A DNA stretch of 64,000 nucleotides from Microbacterium sp. SY138 (lineage in GTDB: Bacteria > Actinomycetota > Actinomycetes > Actinomycetales > Microbacteriaceae): the NCBI RefSeq assembly GCF_039729145.1, contig NZ_CP155793.1, positions 1,364,001-1,428,000 on the forward strand. The letters are read 5' to 3'. The notes beneath the pieces are model-generated. The model searched no databases and was not told the origin of the DNA. It saw only the letters and a list, made by a program, of their open reading frames with translations. The position numbers and the translations under genes are program-made. Shown here one piece after another: positions 41,110-49,118 of the stretch (position 1 is the stretch's first letter; every line of letters begins with the position of its first letter).

Positions 41110-42176
41110 TGGCGCGGCTCGAAAAGGCGGCACCCGACACGCTATCCCTCGATCTGTCGAACCCGCGGATGCCGGACGCGAAGTTCACCGACGAGGATGA
41201 GGCGATCGCCTACCTCTACGTTCAGGCAGATTTGGGCGAGCTGATCCAGTCGATCGGGAACTCGGGATGGCTGGACTTTGAGCCTCTCATCGTCGAAGAG
41301 TCGACGCGAACCGTCGTCGAAGGCAATCGGCGCCTCGCAGCTCTGCGCATCATTGCGAGTCCTCGCCTCCAGCAGCAGTTCAAGGTGTCCCTCCCGCAGC
41401 CACTACACGCCAACGCTGTACCGACTGAAATCCAGGTGAACTACGTCGGTAGTCGCAAAGAAGCGCGCGACTTCATCGGGTTCAAGCACGTCAATGGCGC
41501 GTTTAAGTGGGATTCCTACGCGAAGGCGAGATTCGCGCACTCGTGGCTCCAAGACGGGGACGATATCGATGAAGTGAGCCGTAGGCTGGGAGATGGCCAC
41601 AACACCGTCAGCAGACTCGTCAACGGTGTCGTCGTCCTGGAACAAGCGGAGGAAGCCAAGCTTTTCGACCGTGAACTCCGGTCCAAGAAGTCCTTCTACT
41701 TCTCGCACCTCTACACTGCGTTGTCCACGGTGAACGTTCGCCAGTTCCTCGGACTGCCCGAGAGCGACAACTCAGTGCTGCCAGCAAACCCCGTGCCCGC
41801 GTCACACCGACCGCAGCTTCGTAACTTCCTGTCATGGCTCTACGGACAGGAGGACGAGCCGGCGCTCATTCGGAGTCAGAATCCCGACCTCGGACGACTC
41901 GTAAACGTACTCGGCAGCGATCGCGCAGTCCGGGTACTTGAGTCCAACCGTGACCTCGACCGGGCTTTCGACGTCGTGGAGGACAAGGCCAAGGCCTTTG
42001 AAAAGGCGTTCTATCAACTCGCCAGTTCGGCCGAGGACGTCTCGCGCATCATTGCTCGCTACGACCCCAAGTCTGACTTGGTTGATGATGCCGAATCGAC
42101 CCTCCGTGTGGTGACCATCGTGGTCAACGCGATGAAAGAGGCGCACCTTCGAGGCAACTCCGCCGATGAGAATTAA
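41109..42176 (+). CDS. ParB-like protein 2 of the Dam cassette
   Basis: This 355-residue protein has an N-terminal ParB fold with TVVEGNRRLAALRII at 69-83, the same EGNRR variant as ParB-like protein 1, and a helical part with DIDEVSRRLGDGHNTVSRLVNGVVVLEQ that resembles the ParB helix-turn-helix. The C-terminal half (FLSWLYGQEDEPALIRSQ and beyond) is not recognised. It lacks the acidic linker of protein 1, so the two are diverged partners rather than a recent duplication. It overlaps the methylase by one base and the last gene by 11 bases. Confidence 0.78.
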   Translation: MARLEKAAPDTLSLDLSNPRMPDAKFTDEDEAIAYLYVQADLGELIQSIGNSGWLDFEPLIVEESTRTVVEGNRRLAALRIIASPRLQQQFKVSLPQPLHANAVPTEIQVNYVGSRKEARDFIGFKHVNGAFKWDSYAKARFAHSWLQDGDDIDEVSRRLGDGHNTVSRLVNGVVVLEQAEEAKLFDRELRSKKSFYFSHLYTALSTVNVRQFLGLPESDNSVLPANPVPASHRPQLRNFLSWLYGQEDEPALIRSQNPDLGRLVNVLGSDRAVRVLESNRDLDRAFDVVEDKAKAFEKAFYQLASSAEDVSRIIARYDPKSDLVDDAESTLRVVTIVVNAMKEAHLRGNSADEN

Positions 42177-43230
42177 CGCGCCACTGGAACGCTCGACGCG
42201 GAGCGTGGCGGCCGACTGGGTAGAACTGCATGCGCTTGTTGACGAGTCGGGAGCCAATGAGCAGAGCCTGATTCGAAGCCAGACCGTTCAGAGGGAGCCT
42301 GACCATGGAAGCCTGCTGACCGATCTCGACGCCGAGCTTGTCGATGAGGAGATCCTGGAACCTGAGAACGATCAGCTTTCTGAGCGCGTCTACGAGGAGC
42401 TTGCCTACCGTGAGCGCGTGCTTGGCGCTCTGTACCCCTTCGAGCTCGTATCGGAGTTCGGCAAATGGGCGCTTAGGCGTCGAGCGGCGCTGAGCGAAGC
42501 TGATCAGGCCGCACACGACTGCTATGTCTGCTGCCTTCTGATCTCCGCTATCCACTCCGAGCTCTTGCCGACGAAGAGCGACCATGAGGTGTTCAAGTCG
42601 AGCGCGAGAGCTCTCCAAGTTGAGTCGTATCTGACGGCCGCAGAAGTGCTGGGCGGGCGTGCGTACTGGTTCGGCTTTCCGCGTCCCGACGGATCGGGGA
42701 TGCTCAAAGCGATCCAAGACCTTGCTTCCTCTATGGGCACCGCTGTAGCGCCGGACGACCGACCGACCGGACTCTCACCACATGCGGCTGATGGAACTGT
42801 CGACATCGTCGCCTGGCGACCTTTTCTTGACGGCGAGGCCGCTTCGATCGTCGCTTACGGGCAAGTCGCGTCTGGGAGCAACTGGACCGCCAAACCCATC
42901 AAGTCGTTCATTGAAGGTCACTTCCTTCCTTGGTTCGTGAAGATGCCCTCACACAAGCACATCGAGATGCTCTTCGTTCCCTTCCCCCAGCATCACGAGC
43001 AGTCAGAAGAGAAGAAGGTTGACTTCCGAACGGTTGCGACGGAGAAGGCACGCTTTCGGGAGAACGACTACGGGGTGGTTATCGATCGGCTCCGGCTCAC
43101 AGAACTTATGGCGCTCTCGAAGGTGAATGGAAGATACGACGAACACGAGTACCAGGAGCATGAGGAGTACGTTCGCGCCTGGTCGACAGACGCACTGTCC
43201 TACGCCAGGGGGAGTGCCGTAGCGGCCTGA
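42166..43230 (+). CDS. Cassette effector candidate, possible PD-(D/E)xK-type nuclease
   Basis: I do not recognise a named family in this 354-residue protein. Residues 208-243 read ADGTVDIVAWRPF, then a strand ASIVAYGQVASGSNWTAK. An Asp in a first strand (Asp213), an acid-to-Gln strand (Gln233) and a following G-x-N-W-x-x-K is a layout I associate with variant PD-(D/E)xK restriction nucleases. The N-terminal 200 residues are acidic and helical. It overlaps ParB-like protein 2 by 11 bases and is the last gene before the attachment-site fragment. If a nuclease, it is the natural effector of the methylase cassette. This is inference. Confidence 0.5.
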   Translation: MRINAPLERSTRSVAADWVELHALVDESGANEQSLIRSQTVQREPDHGSLLTDLDAELVDEEILEPENDQLSERVYEELAYRERVLGALYPFELVSEFGKWALRRRAALSEADQAAHDCYVCCLLISAIHSELLPTKSDHEVFKSSARALQVESYLTAAEVLGGRAYWFGFPRPDGSGMLKAIQDLASSMGTAVAPDDRPTGLSPHAADGTVDIVAWRPFLDGEAASIVAYGQVASGSNWTAKPIKSFIEGHFLPWFVKMPSHKHIEMLFVPFPQHHEQSEEKKVDFRTVATEKARFRENDYGVVIDRLRLTELMALSKVNGRYDEHEYQEHEEYVRAWSTDALSYARGSAVAA

Positions 43231-43381
43231 TGGGCCGTGGGTGTCTCTGCTAGATGCTGCTGGCGAAGTGGACCAATCAGGTGACCAACAGCCTGCAAAC
43301 CCTGCAAAACGTGACGTCCAGAGCACACTCCTGAAAAGCAAAACCCCTGGTCAAGCAGGCTAAGACCGATCATCCTGCCAC

Positions 43382-43425
43382 CTGGGGGTCAAGGGGTCGC
43401 AGGTTCAAATCCTGTCAGCCCGACC
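43382..43425 (+). other. 3' fragment of tRNA-Pro(GGG): probable attachment site end
   Basis: The bases from CTGGGGG (anticodon loop, GGG) through TCAAG, variable GGGTC, T-arm GCAGG-TTCAAAT-CCTGT, acceptor strand CAGCCCG, discriminator A and CC match the 3' half of an actinobacterial tRNA-Pro(GGG). The 5' half is absent: no partner for TCAAG or CAGCCCG lies upstream. Such partial 3' copies are what integrative elements leave or carry as attL/attR at tRNA genes. Confidence 0.85.
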
Positions 43426-43429
43426 GAGA

Positions 43430-43463
43430 AAGGCCCGGAAACTCGCAAGAGTCTCCGGGCCTT
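43430..43463 (+). terminator. Terminator hairpin of the original tRNA-Pro transcript
   Basis: AAGGCCCGGAAACTC at 43430-43444 pairs with GAGTCTCCGGGCCTT at 43449-43463 (one mismatch) around GCAA. It follows the tRNA-Pro fragment by 4 bases, as a native tRNA terminator would, so it belongs to the chromosomal side of the junction. Confidence 0.8.
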
Positions 43464-43570
43464 CTGCATGTCTGGCGCCGCCGCGCACGCCGACTGTCCC
43501 CGGTCCACCGGTCCGCTTCGCTGTGCGACGAGCTGATGCTCTTGCCGAGCACGAGAGGTCACGGGCCGGT

Positions 43571-43618
43571 GCGCAGAAGACTGTGCAGAAGAGCGTGCAG
43601 AAGAGCGTGCAGAAGAAC
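43571..43618. repeat. 12-bp tandem repeat, four copies
   Basis: Four consecutive 12-base units (GTGCAGAAGAGC twice exactly, with GCGCAGAAGACT before and GTGCAGAAGAAC after) lie between the tRNA-Pro terminator and the DUF1003 gene. The rest of 43464-43699 holds no supported gene. Confidence 0.75.
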
Positions 43619-43699
43619 GTGGTCTCACCCTCTCTGGACGAGCAGATGCTTCGTCGACGAGGGTTCCCTCACCGTTCCCGACATTGCTCGTCGAGCAGG

Positions 43700-44125
43700 T
43701 CAGCGCGCGGACGTCGCTGCCCCGTCTCCGTCGTTCGTGACCGCGGCGCGCAGCTCCGTCAGGAGTTCGAGCTGCATCCGGTTGATCGACATGAGGTCCT
43801 CGATCTCCTTCTTCGCGGCGAGGTTCGTGTCGTAGTCGTGCTGTGCGAGGGCGGCGGCGATGGCATCCTGCCTCTTCGCGGCGATCAGAAGGATCGCTCC
43901 CTGGAGCCCGGCGAGCATGCTCAGAAAGAGGTTGAGCAGGATGAACGGGTAGGGATCCCACATGAGGGCCGTGCTGTTGACGATCGCCCAGGCGATCATG
44001 AAGAGCACGAACACCCCGATGAACGGCCATGATCCCATCCCGTTCCGAAGCCGATCAGCCGCGCGCTGACCTGCCGTGAGATGTTCGGCCTGAGCAGTGT
44101 GCCAGTTGATGAGAGGTCGCGTCAT
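43700..44125 (-). CDS. DUF1003 membrane protein
   Basis: This 141-residue protein is a DUF1003 domain with two membrane helices around WPFIGVFVLFMIAWAIVNS and PYPFILLNLFLSMLAGLQGAILLIA, followed by the conserved KRQDAIAAALAQHDYDTNLAAKKEIEDLM. The start at 44125 gives MTRPLINWHTAQAEHL. The family is widespread in bacterial chromosomes and has no settled function; a link to metal or stress response is sometimes proposed. It is the first convincing chromosomal gene right of the attachment fragment. Confidence 0.88.
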   Translation of the reverse strand: MTRPLINWHTAQAEHLTAGQRAADRLRNGMGSWPFIGVFVLFMIAWAIVNSTALMWDPYPFILLNLFLSMLAGLQGAILLIAAKRQDAIAAALAQHDYDTNLAAKKEIEDLMSINRMQLELLTELRAAVTNDGDGAATSAR

Positions 44126-44174
44126 CGGCCAATGGTACGTCGCCGCACGGTCGGCCCTTCGGATGCACGAGCGC

Positions 44175-45770
44175 TCACCGGAAATCGAGCACGTCGTCGC
44201 CCCATGCCGCGCGTAGAGGAGCATCGAGGTCGGCGACGAGAGTGTCCTGCCGCTCGATCACGAGGGTCTGACGGCGGCCGGCCGCATCCGATGCAGAATA
44301 CGGCGCCCAGGTCGGCGCATCCTTCGCGGTCGCCGCATCCGGTGTGCGTCCGTGCGCGAACGCCGCCCAGCGTTCCTGCATCCGCACCGAGATCTCCTGC
44401 GCGGCTCGGCGGCCGCCGAGCCGGAACGTCGGGTCCTTGGGGCCGCTCGACAGGTTGCCCCACAGGTACGGCAGCTCGGTCGCGTGCGTCGCACCGAGAC
44501 CGATCAGACGGAGAAAGGGCGCCGCATGGTCGAAGCGATACAGCCACACATCCGCCACGGTGCTGTGACCCTCCGCTATCCACAGCGTCGGCAGACGGAA
44601 TCCGATGTCGCGGGCGATCCCGAGCCCCACGGCGCCATGCCGCACGTTCTCGTAGGCGGTCCGGACCTGAGCGGCGGAGGGAAGGGAGATCGTCGGGTTG
44701 TCTTCGGCCATGTCGGTGAACATCTGTCGGATGCGGTCGTCGGTGATCGGGATGAGAGGCGACTTCATGAACTTGAAGAGCGACGCCTCGTCCTTGTTCG
44801 TCCCGATCAGGAGTGGAACCCGGAGCCCGCGTCCTTCGCGCAGCGCGGTCACCGGCGCCTCCGGAAGAACATCGCCGTCGATGACGGGCGCGAACGCGAG
44901 GGTCCCCGGTGCGTCGTCCGGCACGGCCGCGTACACCTCCATGCTCGCCGCCACGATGTCATCGACGGATGCCGCGCGCAGAGCCCCCGCGACCGCCGCA
45001 GCATCCGTCGAATCGATGCCCAGCTCATGCACGAACCGCGCGGCGACGTCACGCGCCCGTTCGGTCCCGTACATGCTCGAGGCGGGGGAGGACTGCGCGA
45101 TCGCGCGGGCGAACAGACCTTCGGCCGAAGGCGTCGCCAGCAGAGTCGTCACCAGCCCTCCTCCCGCGGACTCCCCGAACACCGTGACCCTGCCCGCGTC
45201 GCCCCCGAACGCCGAGATGTTCTCCTGCACCCAGCGCAACGCGAGCAGCGCGTCCTTCAGGGCCAGGTTGCGATCGAAACCCTCATCGGGCAGGAGTCCG
45301 GCGAGATCCAGAAAACCGAATGCGCCGAGTCGGTAGTTGACCGTCACGACCACGACCTCGCCGCGCGTGACGAGCGATGTCGCATCGAACAGCGGTTGGC
45401 TCGATGAGCCGAACGTGTAGGCGCCACCGTGCAGCCATACCATGACGGGGAAGGCGCTCTCGGGTCGCTCCGACGGTGCCCACACGTTCAGCACGAGGCA
45501 GTCCTCGTCCATCACCGCGTCGTCGCCCAGCGGTACGGCGGGGTTGATCTGCTGCGGGCACACGTTGCCGTAGACGGTGGCGTCGATCTCCTCCTCGACG
45601 CTCGGCGCCGCGACGGGATCACGCCAACGCAGCAGACCGACCGGCGCCTGGGCATAGCGGATTCCGCGCCATGAGCGCGCACCGTCGGCATCCGTGCCGC
45701 GGAACGTCCCGGCCGGTGCCGTGACGGTGACGACGCGCGTCTCGTCGTCGGGGGGAGAGTTGTCTGACAT
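44175..45770 (-). CDS. Type-B carboxylesterase/lipase family protein
   Basis: This 531-residue alpha/beta hydrolase of the carboxylesterase type has WLHGGAYTFGS as oxyanion-hole region, GESAGGG with nucleophile Ser201, NKDEASLF with the acidic residue and GATHATELPYLWG with the catalytic His. The early SWRGIRYAQAPVGLLRWRDP and EDCLVLNVWAP blocks are family hallmarks. No signal peptide is seen, so it is likely cytoplasmic. The ATG at 45770 is preferred over 45788 because AGGAG lies 8 bases upstream. It hydrolyses esters of unknown identity. Confidence 0.92.
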   Translation of the reverse strand: MSDNSPPDDETRVVTVTAPAGTFRGTDADGARSWRGIRYAQAPVGLLRWRDPVAAPSVEEEIDATVYGNVCPQQINPAVPLGDDAVMDEDCLVLNVWAPSERPESAFPVMVWLHGGAYTFGSSSQPLFDATSLVTRGEVVVVTVNYRLGAFGFLDLAGLLPDEGFDRNLALKDALLALRWVQENISAFGGDAGRVTVFGESAGGGLVTTLLATPSAEGLFARAIAQSSPASSMYGTERARDVAARFVHELGIDSTDAAAVAGALRAASVDDIVAASMEVYAAVPDDAPGTLAFAPVIDGDVLPEAPVTALREGRGLRVPLLIGTNKDEASLFKFMKSPLIPITDDRIRQMFTDMAEDNPTISLPSAAQVRTAYENVRHGAVGLGIARDIGFRLPTLWIAEGHSTVADVWLYRFDHAAPFLRLIGLGATHATELPYLWGNLSSGPKDPTFRLGGRRAAQEISVRMQERWAAFAHGRTPDAATAKDAPTWAPYSASDAAGRRQTLVIERQDTLVADLDAPLRAAWGDDVLDFR

Positions 45771-45797
45771 GCGTGCGGCTCCTGACATGGTCGTGTT

Positions 45798-46472
45798 TCA
45801 GGACAGGTGACGGATGACCTGGGCGGCCTCGTTCGCGGCGAGAACCGCGAACAGCACCGTCATGATCATCGCGTTGTGCGCGATCATCTCGGACTTGACC
45901 CGTTCGAGTGCTTTCGTGACGACCGCCGATCTGCTCGTGGCGACGGCGGCCGTGACGAGCAGCGGCAGAGTGCCGGCGACGACCAGCCCGATGCAGAGCC
46001 CTCCCGCTGCGAGCAGAGGGAGATGCGCCTCGCCGATCAGTGCACCGCCCTTCAGCGCGAGCGGGATGTTCTTCGTGTTGGTGACCGCCATGATCGAGCC
46101 GAGCGCGGCCGCCTTCGCCGGGGTGACGGCATCGAGGGCCGCGAGCCAGGCCGGCGTCTGGGGTGGCTGGCCATGGCGGGGGCGAGACGACCAACTCGCG
46201 ACGGCGAGCGCGGCGAAGCCGAGTGCGAGCACGATGGCGAGGAAGAACGAGACTGTCTTCGCGGTGGCGGAGGGAGACCCCGAGGCGGAACCGGCGGAGG
46301 TGAGCGCGCCGACCATGACGAACGCGAGGGAGATCGCGATGAACACTGCGGCGTAGACGGGCGCCGCCGTCCGGCCGCGGGGAGCGAGGATGATCGCGAT
46401 GATCGCCACGAGGGGCAGCGGCGAGATGAGCATGCCCACAGCCAGCGGGAGGAGGTCATGCAGTTGGTTCAC
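45798..46472 (-). CDS. GAP-family (Sap-like) membrane protein
   Basis: This 224-residue protein has about six membrane helices and resembles the GAP/Sap family named after a mycobacterial glycopeptidolipid or sulfolipid transport helper. Recognisable blocks are LAVGMLISPLPLVAIIAIILAPRGR, and VTNTKNIPLALKGG near the middle. It lies 27 bases upstream of the carboxylesterase on the same strand, so the two may be co-transcribed. The role in this organism is not known. Confidence 0.8.
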   Translation of the reverse strand: MNQLHDLLPLAVGMLISPLPLVAIIAIILAPRGRTAAPVYAAVFIAISLAFVMVGALTSAGSASGSPSATAKTVSFFLAIVLALGFAALAVASWSSRPRHGQPPQTPAWLAALDAVTPAKAAALGSIMAVTNTKNIPLALKGGALIGEAHLPLLAAGGLCIGLVVAGTLPLLVTAAVATSRSAVVTKALERVKSEMIAHNAMIMTVLFAVLAANEAAQVIRHLS

Positions 46473-46520
46473 GTCTCGTCCGATCGTCTTCGTGTGCCCT
46501 TCGGTGGGGCGCAGACGACG

Positions 46521-48263
46521 CTACGGCGGGGTCGGGTGCTCTCCGTCGCGATGTTCGGTTGACACGACAGCCGCGCGCAGCGGAAGCGCGAACGCGGCTT
46601 CCAGGGCGACACCGCCGGGGATGCGGACAAGATGGGCGCCGAGCTCCTGCATCCGTGAGGATGCGCGCAGACGTGTGCCGCGTGCGGCGATCCCGGGCGA
46701 CGAGACACGGACGTGAAGCCGAGGTCCGGCGCCGGTCGTCACTCGACGGATCGACACCTCCGCTCGTCGCTCACTCGCATGTTTCGCGGCGTTCAGGAGC
46801 CCCTCGGCGACGATGTCGTAGCAGTCTCGTACCACCGAGGGGATCGAGGACAGAACATCGCGTGCCTCGTCGTCGACGTCGACACGGAGCTCGATGACGT
46901 GCGCCCACGTCTCGAAGAGTGCGGTGAGGGAAGTATGGGCACGGGGATCGTCGGCCGTGGCGAAAGCCTCGGGAAGTCGGCTCACGACAGTCGCGAGTTC
47001 TGCCCGCAGCCGCCGGATATCGTCCGGATCGGGTGTGGGGTGTGCGAGCGCGAACAGAATGCAGGCTCCCTGCGCATCCGCGTGCAGGAGGTCGGCGGCG
47101 GCTCTGAGGCCGTCGCGAGTGGGGCGGGTGCCGGCACGTGCGAGCTGCTGGGCGTCGGCGACGGCGCTCGAAAGTCGGTGCTGTTCGCTGCGGAGACGGT
47201 GCAGCGCGCCGGCGCACGTTCCGGCGGCGAACGCGAACCCGATGTACGCGATGGCGGAGACGGCGGCGAGCAACGGAGCCACCCCCTGCGCGGCCGCGAG
47301 TGCTGCGAGCGCGATGCCGACGACGCACGAGAGGATCATGAAGAGCAAGGACGCGTGGTGGGGCACCCGAGCGATCGCGCGGCGTCGCGGCAGGAAGTCG
47401 ACGACCGCACCTCCCGCGGCGAGGGCGGCGATCCCGATGAGCAGTTCGAGTGGCGTCTGCGTGCGGGTCGCATAGGGGAGGAGGCACACCGCGTAGATGA
47501 GGGTGACCAGACCCGGCGGCGGGAGGCGGAACAGGACGTGCCGAGGCGAGGGGTAAGACCTCGGGTCCGCGCGATCACCGAAGCCGTCGCGGGCTCGACG
47601 CGGATTCCCGGCCTCCTTCTTCTCGGCGAGCTCGGCGAGACGGTGACTCCACTCGCGGATCCATTCGTCTCCGAGCCTTCGGACGCCGGCGGATGTCGGT
47701 TCCATCTCGATGATCGCCGCATCGAGGGTCGACTGCGCTCGGTCGAGAAGGTTCCGCGCGTCGGTCGCCAGCGCGTGCGCATCGTCCTGTGCCCGGGCGA
47801 GCTCCTGGGCCACGGACCGCAGCAGGGCGTTCGTCCGTCGCAGTGACCGGAGCGAGGAATCCAGCACGGCGATGATGCTCAGCACGATCATCCAGACGAC
47901 GATGTTCGTCGCGATCCGGTACGGAAGCTGACCCGAAGGTGGTGCGGGAAGGCCGGCGAGGTGGAGCCAGCCGTCTTGCATCACCGGACGCATCGCCGCG
48001 CAGACGACGATCCCGGCGGTCACGACGGCTGCTCGCTCTCGCCGGGATCGGCCGCGACGTTCCCATGCGGCGATGCCCGTGAGCGCCGCGGCGAAGCAGA
48101 GCCAGGTCGCGACCATGGCGGGAAGCGCGGTCAGAGTGTCGATGCCGACACCCGTGGGCGCCATGACGGTGAGGGACAGGGGGAGGGAAGCGGCGATCGA
48201 CCAGACGGTGAGGAATCGGCCGCCGCCGAAGGCGCGGACAGCCGCACGGCGGAGTTTCCTCAT
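46521..48263 (-). CDS. Membrane-bound sensor histidine kinase (LuxR-type partner)
   Basis: This 580-residue protein has two groups of membrane helices (about 15-130 and about 245-365) with a coiled segment between them. The C-terminal HATPase_c domain has an N-box-like YDIVAEGLLNAAKHASERRAEVSI and a GGVALEAAFALP tail. I cannot point to a standard phosphoacceptor histidine motif, so either a divergent DHp is present or it is a degenerate kinase. The ATG at 48263 overlaps the stop of the response regulator (ATGA), showing the pair is coupled. The signal is unknown. Confidence 0.82.
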   Translation of the reverse strand: MRKLRRAAVRAFGGGRFLTVWSIAASLPLSLTVMAPTGVGIDTLTALPAMVATWLCFAAALTGIAAWERRGRSRRERAAVVTAGIVVCAAMRPVMQDGWLHLAGLPAPPSGQLPYRIATNIVVWMIVLSIIAVLDSSLRSLRRTNALLRSVAQELARAQDDAHALATDARNLLDRAQSTLDAAIIEMEPTSAGVRRLGDEWIREWSHRLAELAEKKEAGNPRRARDGFGDRADPRSYPSPRHVLFRLPPPGLVTLIYAVCLLPYATRTQTPLELLIGIAALAAGGAVVDFLPRRRAIARVPHHASLLFMILSCVVGIALAALAAAQGVAPLLAAVSAIAYIGFAFAAGTCAGALHRLRSEQHRLSSAVADAQQLARAGTRPTRDGLRAAADLLHADAQGACILFALAHPTPDPDDIRRLRAELATVVSRLPEAFATADDPRAHTSLTALFETWAHVIELRVDVDDEARDVLSSIPSVVRDCYDIVAEGLLNAAKHASERRAEVSIRRVTTGAGPRLHVRVSSPGIAARGTRLRASSRMQELGAHLVRIPGGVALEAAFALPLRAAVVSTEHRDGEHPTPP

Positions 48264-48901
48264 CGGGCGGGACCGAACGCGGCGAGGTAGAGTCCCGCCG
48301 CAGCGACACGAGCGTTGACGGTCGGGTCGCGTGTCACCTCGAGTCTTCCGAACAACCGGCTGATGGATCGTTCGACTGCGCGCACCGTGCCACCGGTCTC
48401 GACGGCGATGCGCTCGTTCGACCATCCGCGTGCGATCATCGCGAGGATCTCCAGTTGATGCCTGGTGAGTGAGCCGAGGGGGTCGCCTGTTTCGGCCGAG
48501 GGCGGCAGAGGTGTCGGATGCGTCGACAGAGCACGTTCCAGCGCGGAGAGCAGAGCCGTAGGGGAATCGAGGTCCTGTTTCGCGACGAACACGGCCTGCT
48601 CGATCCCCATCGCCGTGGCACCGGCGGCGGCACGGGGGTAGCTGCTGAGGAACACGACCGCGATGTGCGGTGCGAGTTCGACCAGCATCGCGGCGAGCTC
48701 CGCCCCGGAGGGGCGGGAGCCCAGATCGATGTCGGTCAGCAGCGCGTCCGGGTCGAATTCGGTGAAGAGGCGTGTCGCCTCGGCGGCATCGGCGGCTGCC
48801 GCGGTCTGGAAGCCGTGGCGCTCGAGCAGATCGCACACCAGCATGCGGAGGGCACCCTGATCCTCGACGACGAGCACCCGTCGTCTCCACTCCGCGCCCA
48901 C
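48260..48901 (-). CDS. LuxR-family response regulator
   Basis: This 213-residue regulator starts at GTG. The receiver domain has VLVVEDQ, the phosphoacceptor in ALLTDIDLG (Asp57) and VVFLSSYP. The C-terminal helix-turn-helix reads SLTRHQLEILAMIARGWSNERIA with RAVERSISRLFGRL, the GerE/LuxR type. It precedes its kinase with a 4-base overlap. It probably controls local genes in response to the membrane kinase; targets are not visible. Confidence 0.88.
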   Translation of the reverse strand: MGAEWRRRVLVVEDQGALRMLVCDLLERHGFQTAAAADAAEATRLFTEFDPDALLTDIDLGSRPSGAELAAMLVELAPHIAVVFLSSYPRAAAGATAMGIEQAVFVAKQDLDSPTALLSALERALSTHPTPLPPSAETGDPLGSLTRHQLEILAMIARGWSNERIAVETGGTVRAVERSISRLFGRLEVTRDPTVNARVAAAGLYLAAFGPAR

Positions 48902-49118
48902 GTTGTCACATTAGTGGAGCGCAGCGGTGTCGGAACGTCGGGGCAGGAGGGGAATCGGCCTTCTCGGGTATCGGGACTGCGCACGGGAATCCGCGGCCAC
49001 GGATGTCGGCACTGGTGCGAAGGCGAGCCGGGCGAGGATGATGTCGTGCATCGGTCTCGGAGGATGGGCTCGCCCCGCCGCGAGGAATGACGGGATGAAG
49101 GAAAGGTGCACCGGAGTG

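Noticed and set aside
43382..43425. A functional tRNA-Pro gene
   Set aside because: The acceptor 5' strand, D-arm and 5' anticodon stem are missing, so no cloverleaf can form.
46521..48890. A 789-codon minus-strand frame beginning upstream of the kinase
   Set aside because: The first 200 or so codons are an off-frame reading of the response regulator. The kinase starts at 48263 where ATGA overlaps the regulator stop.
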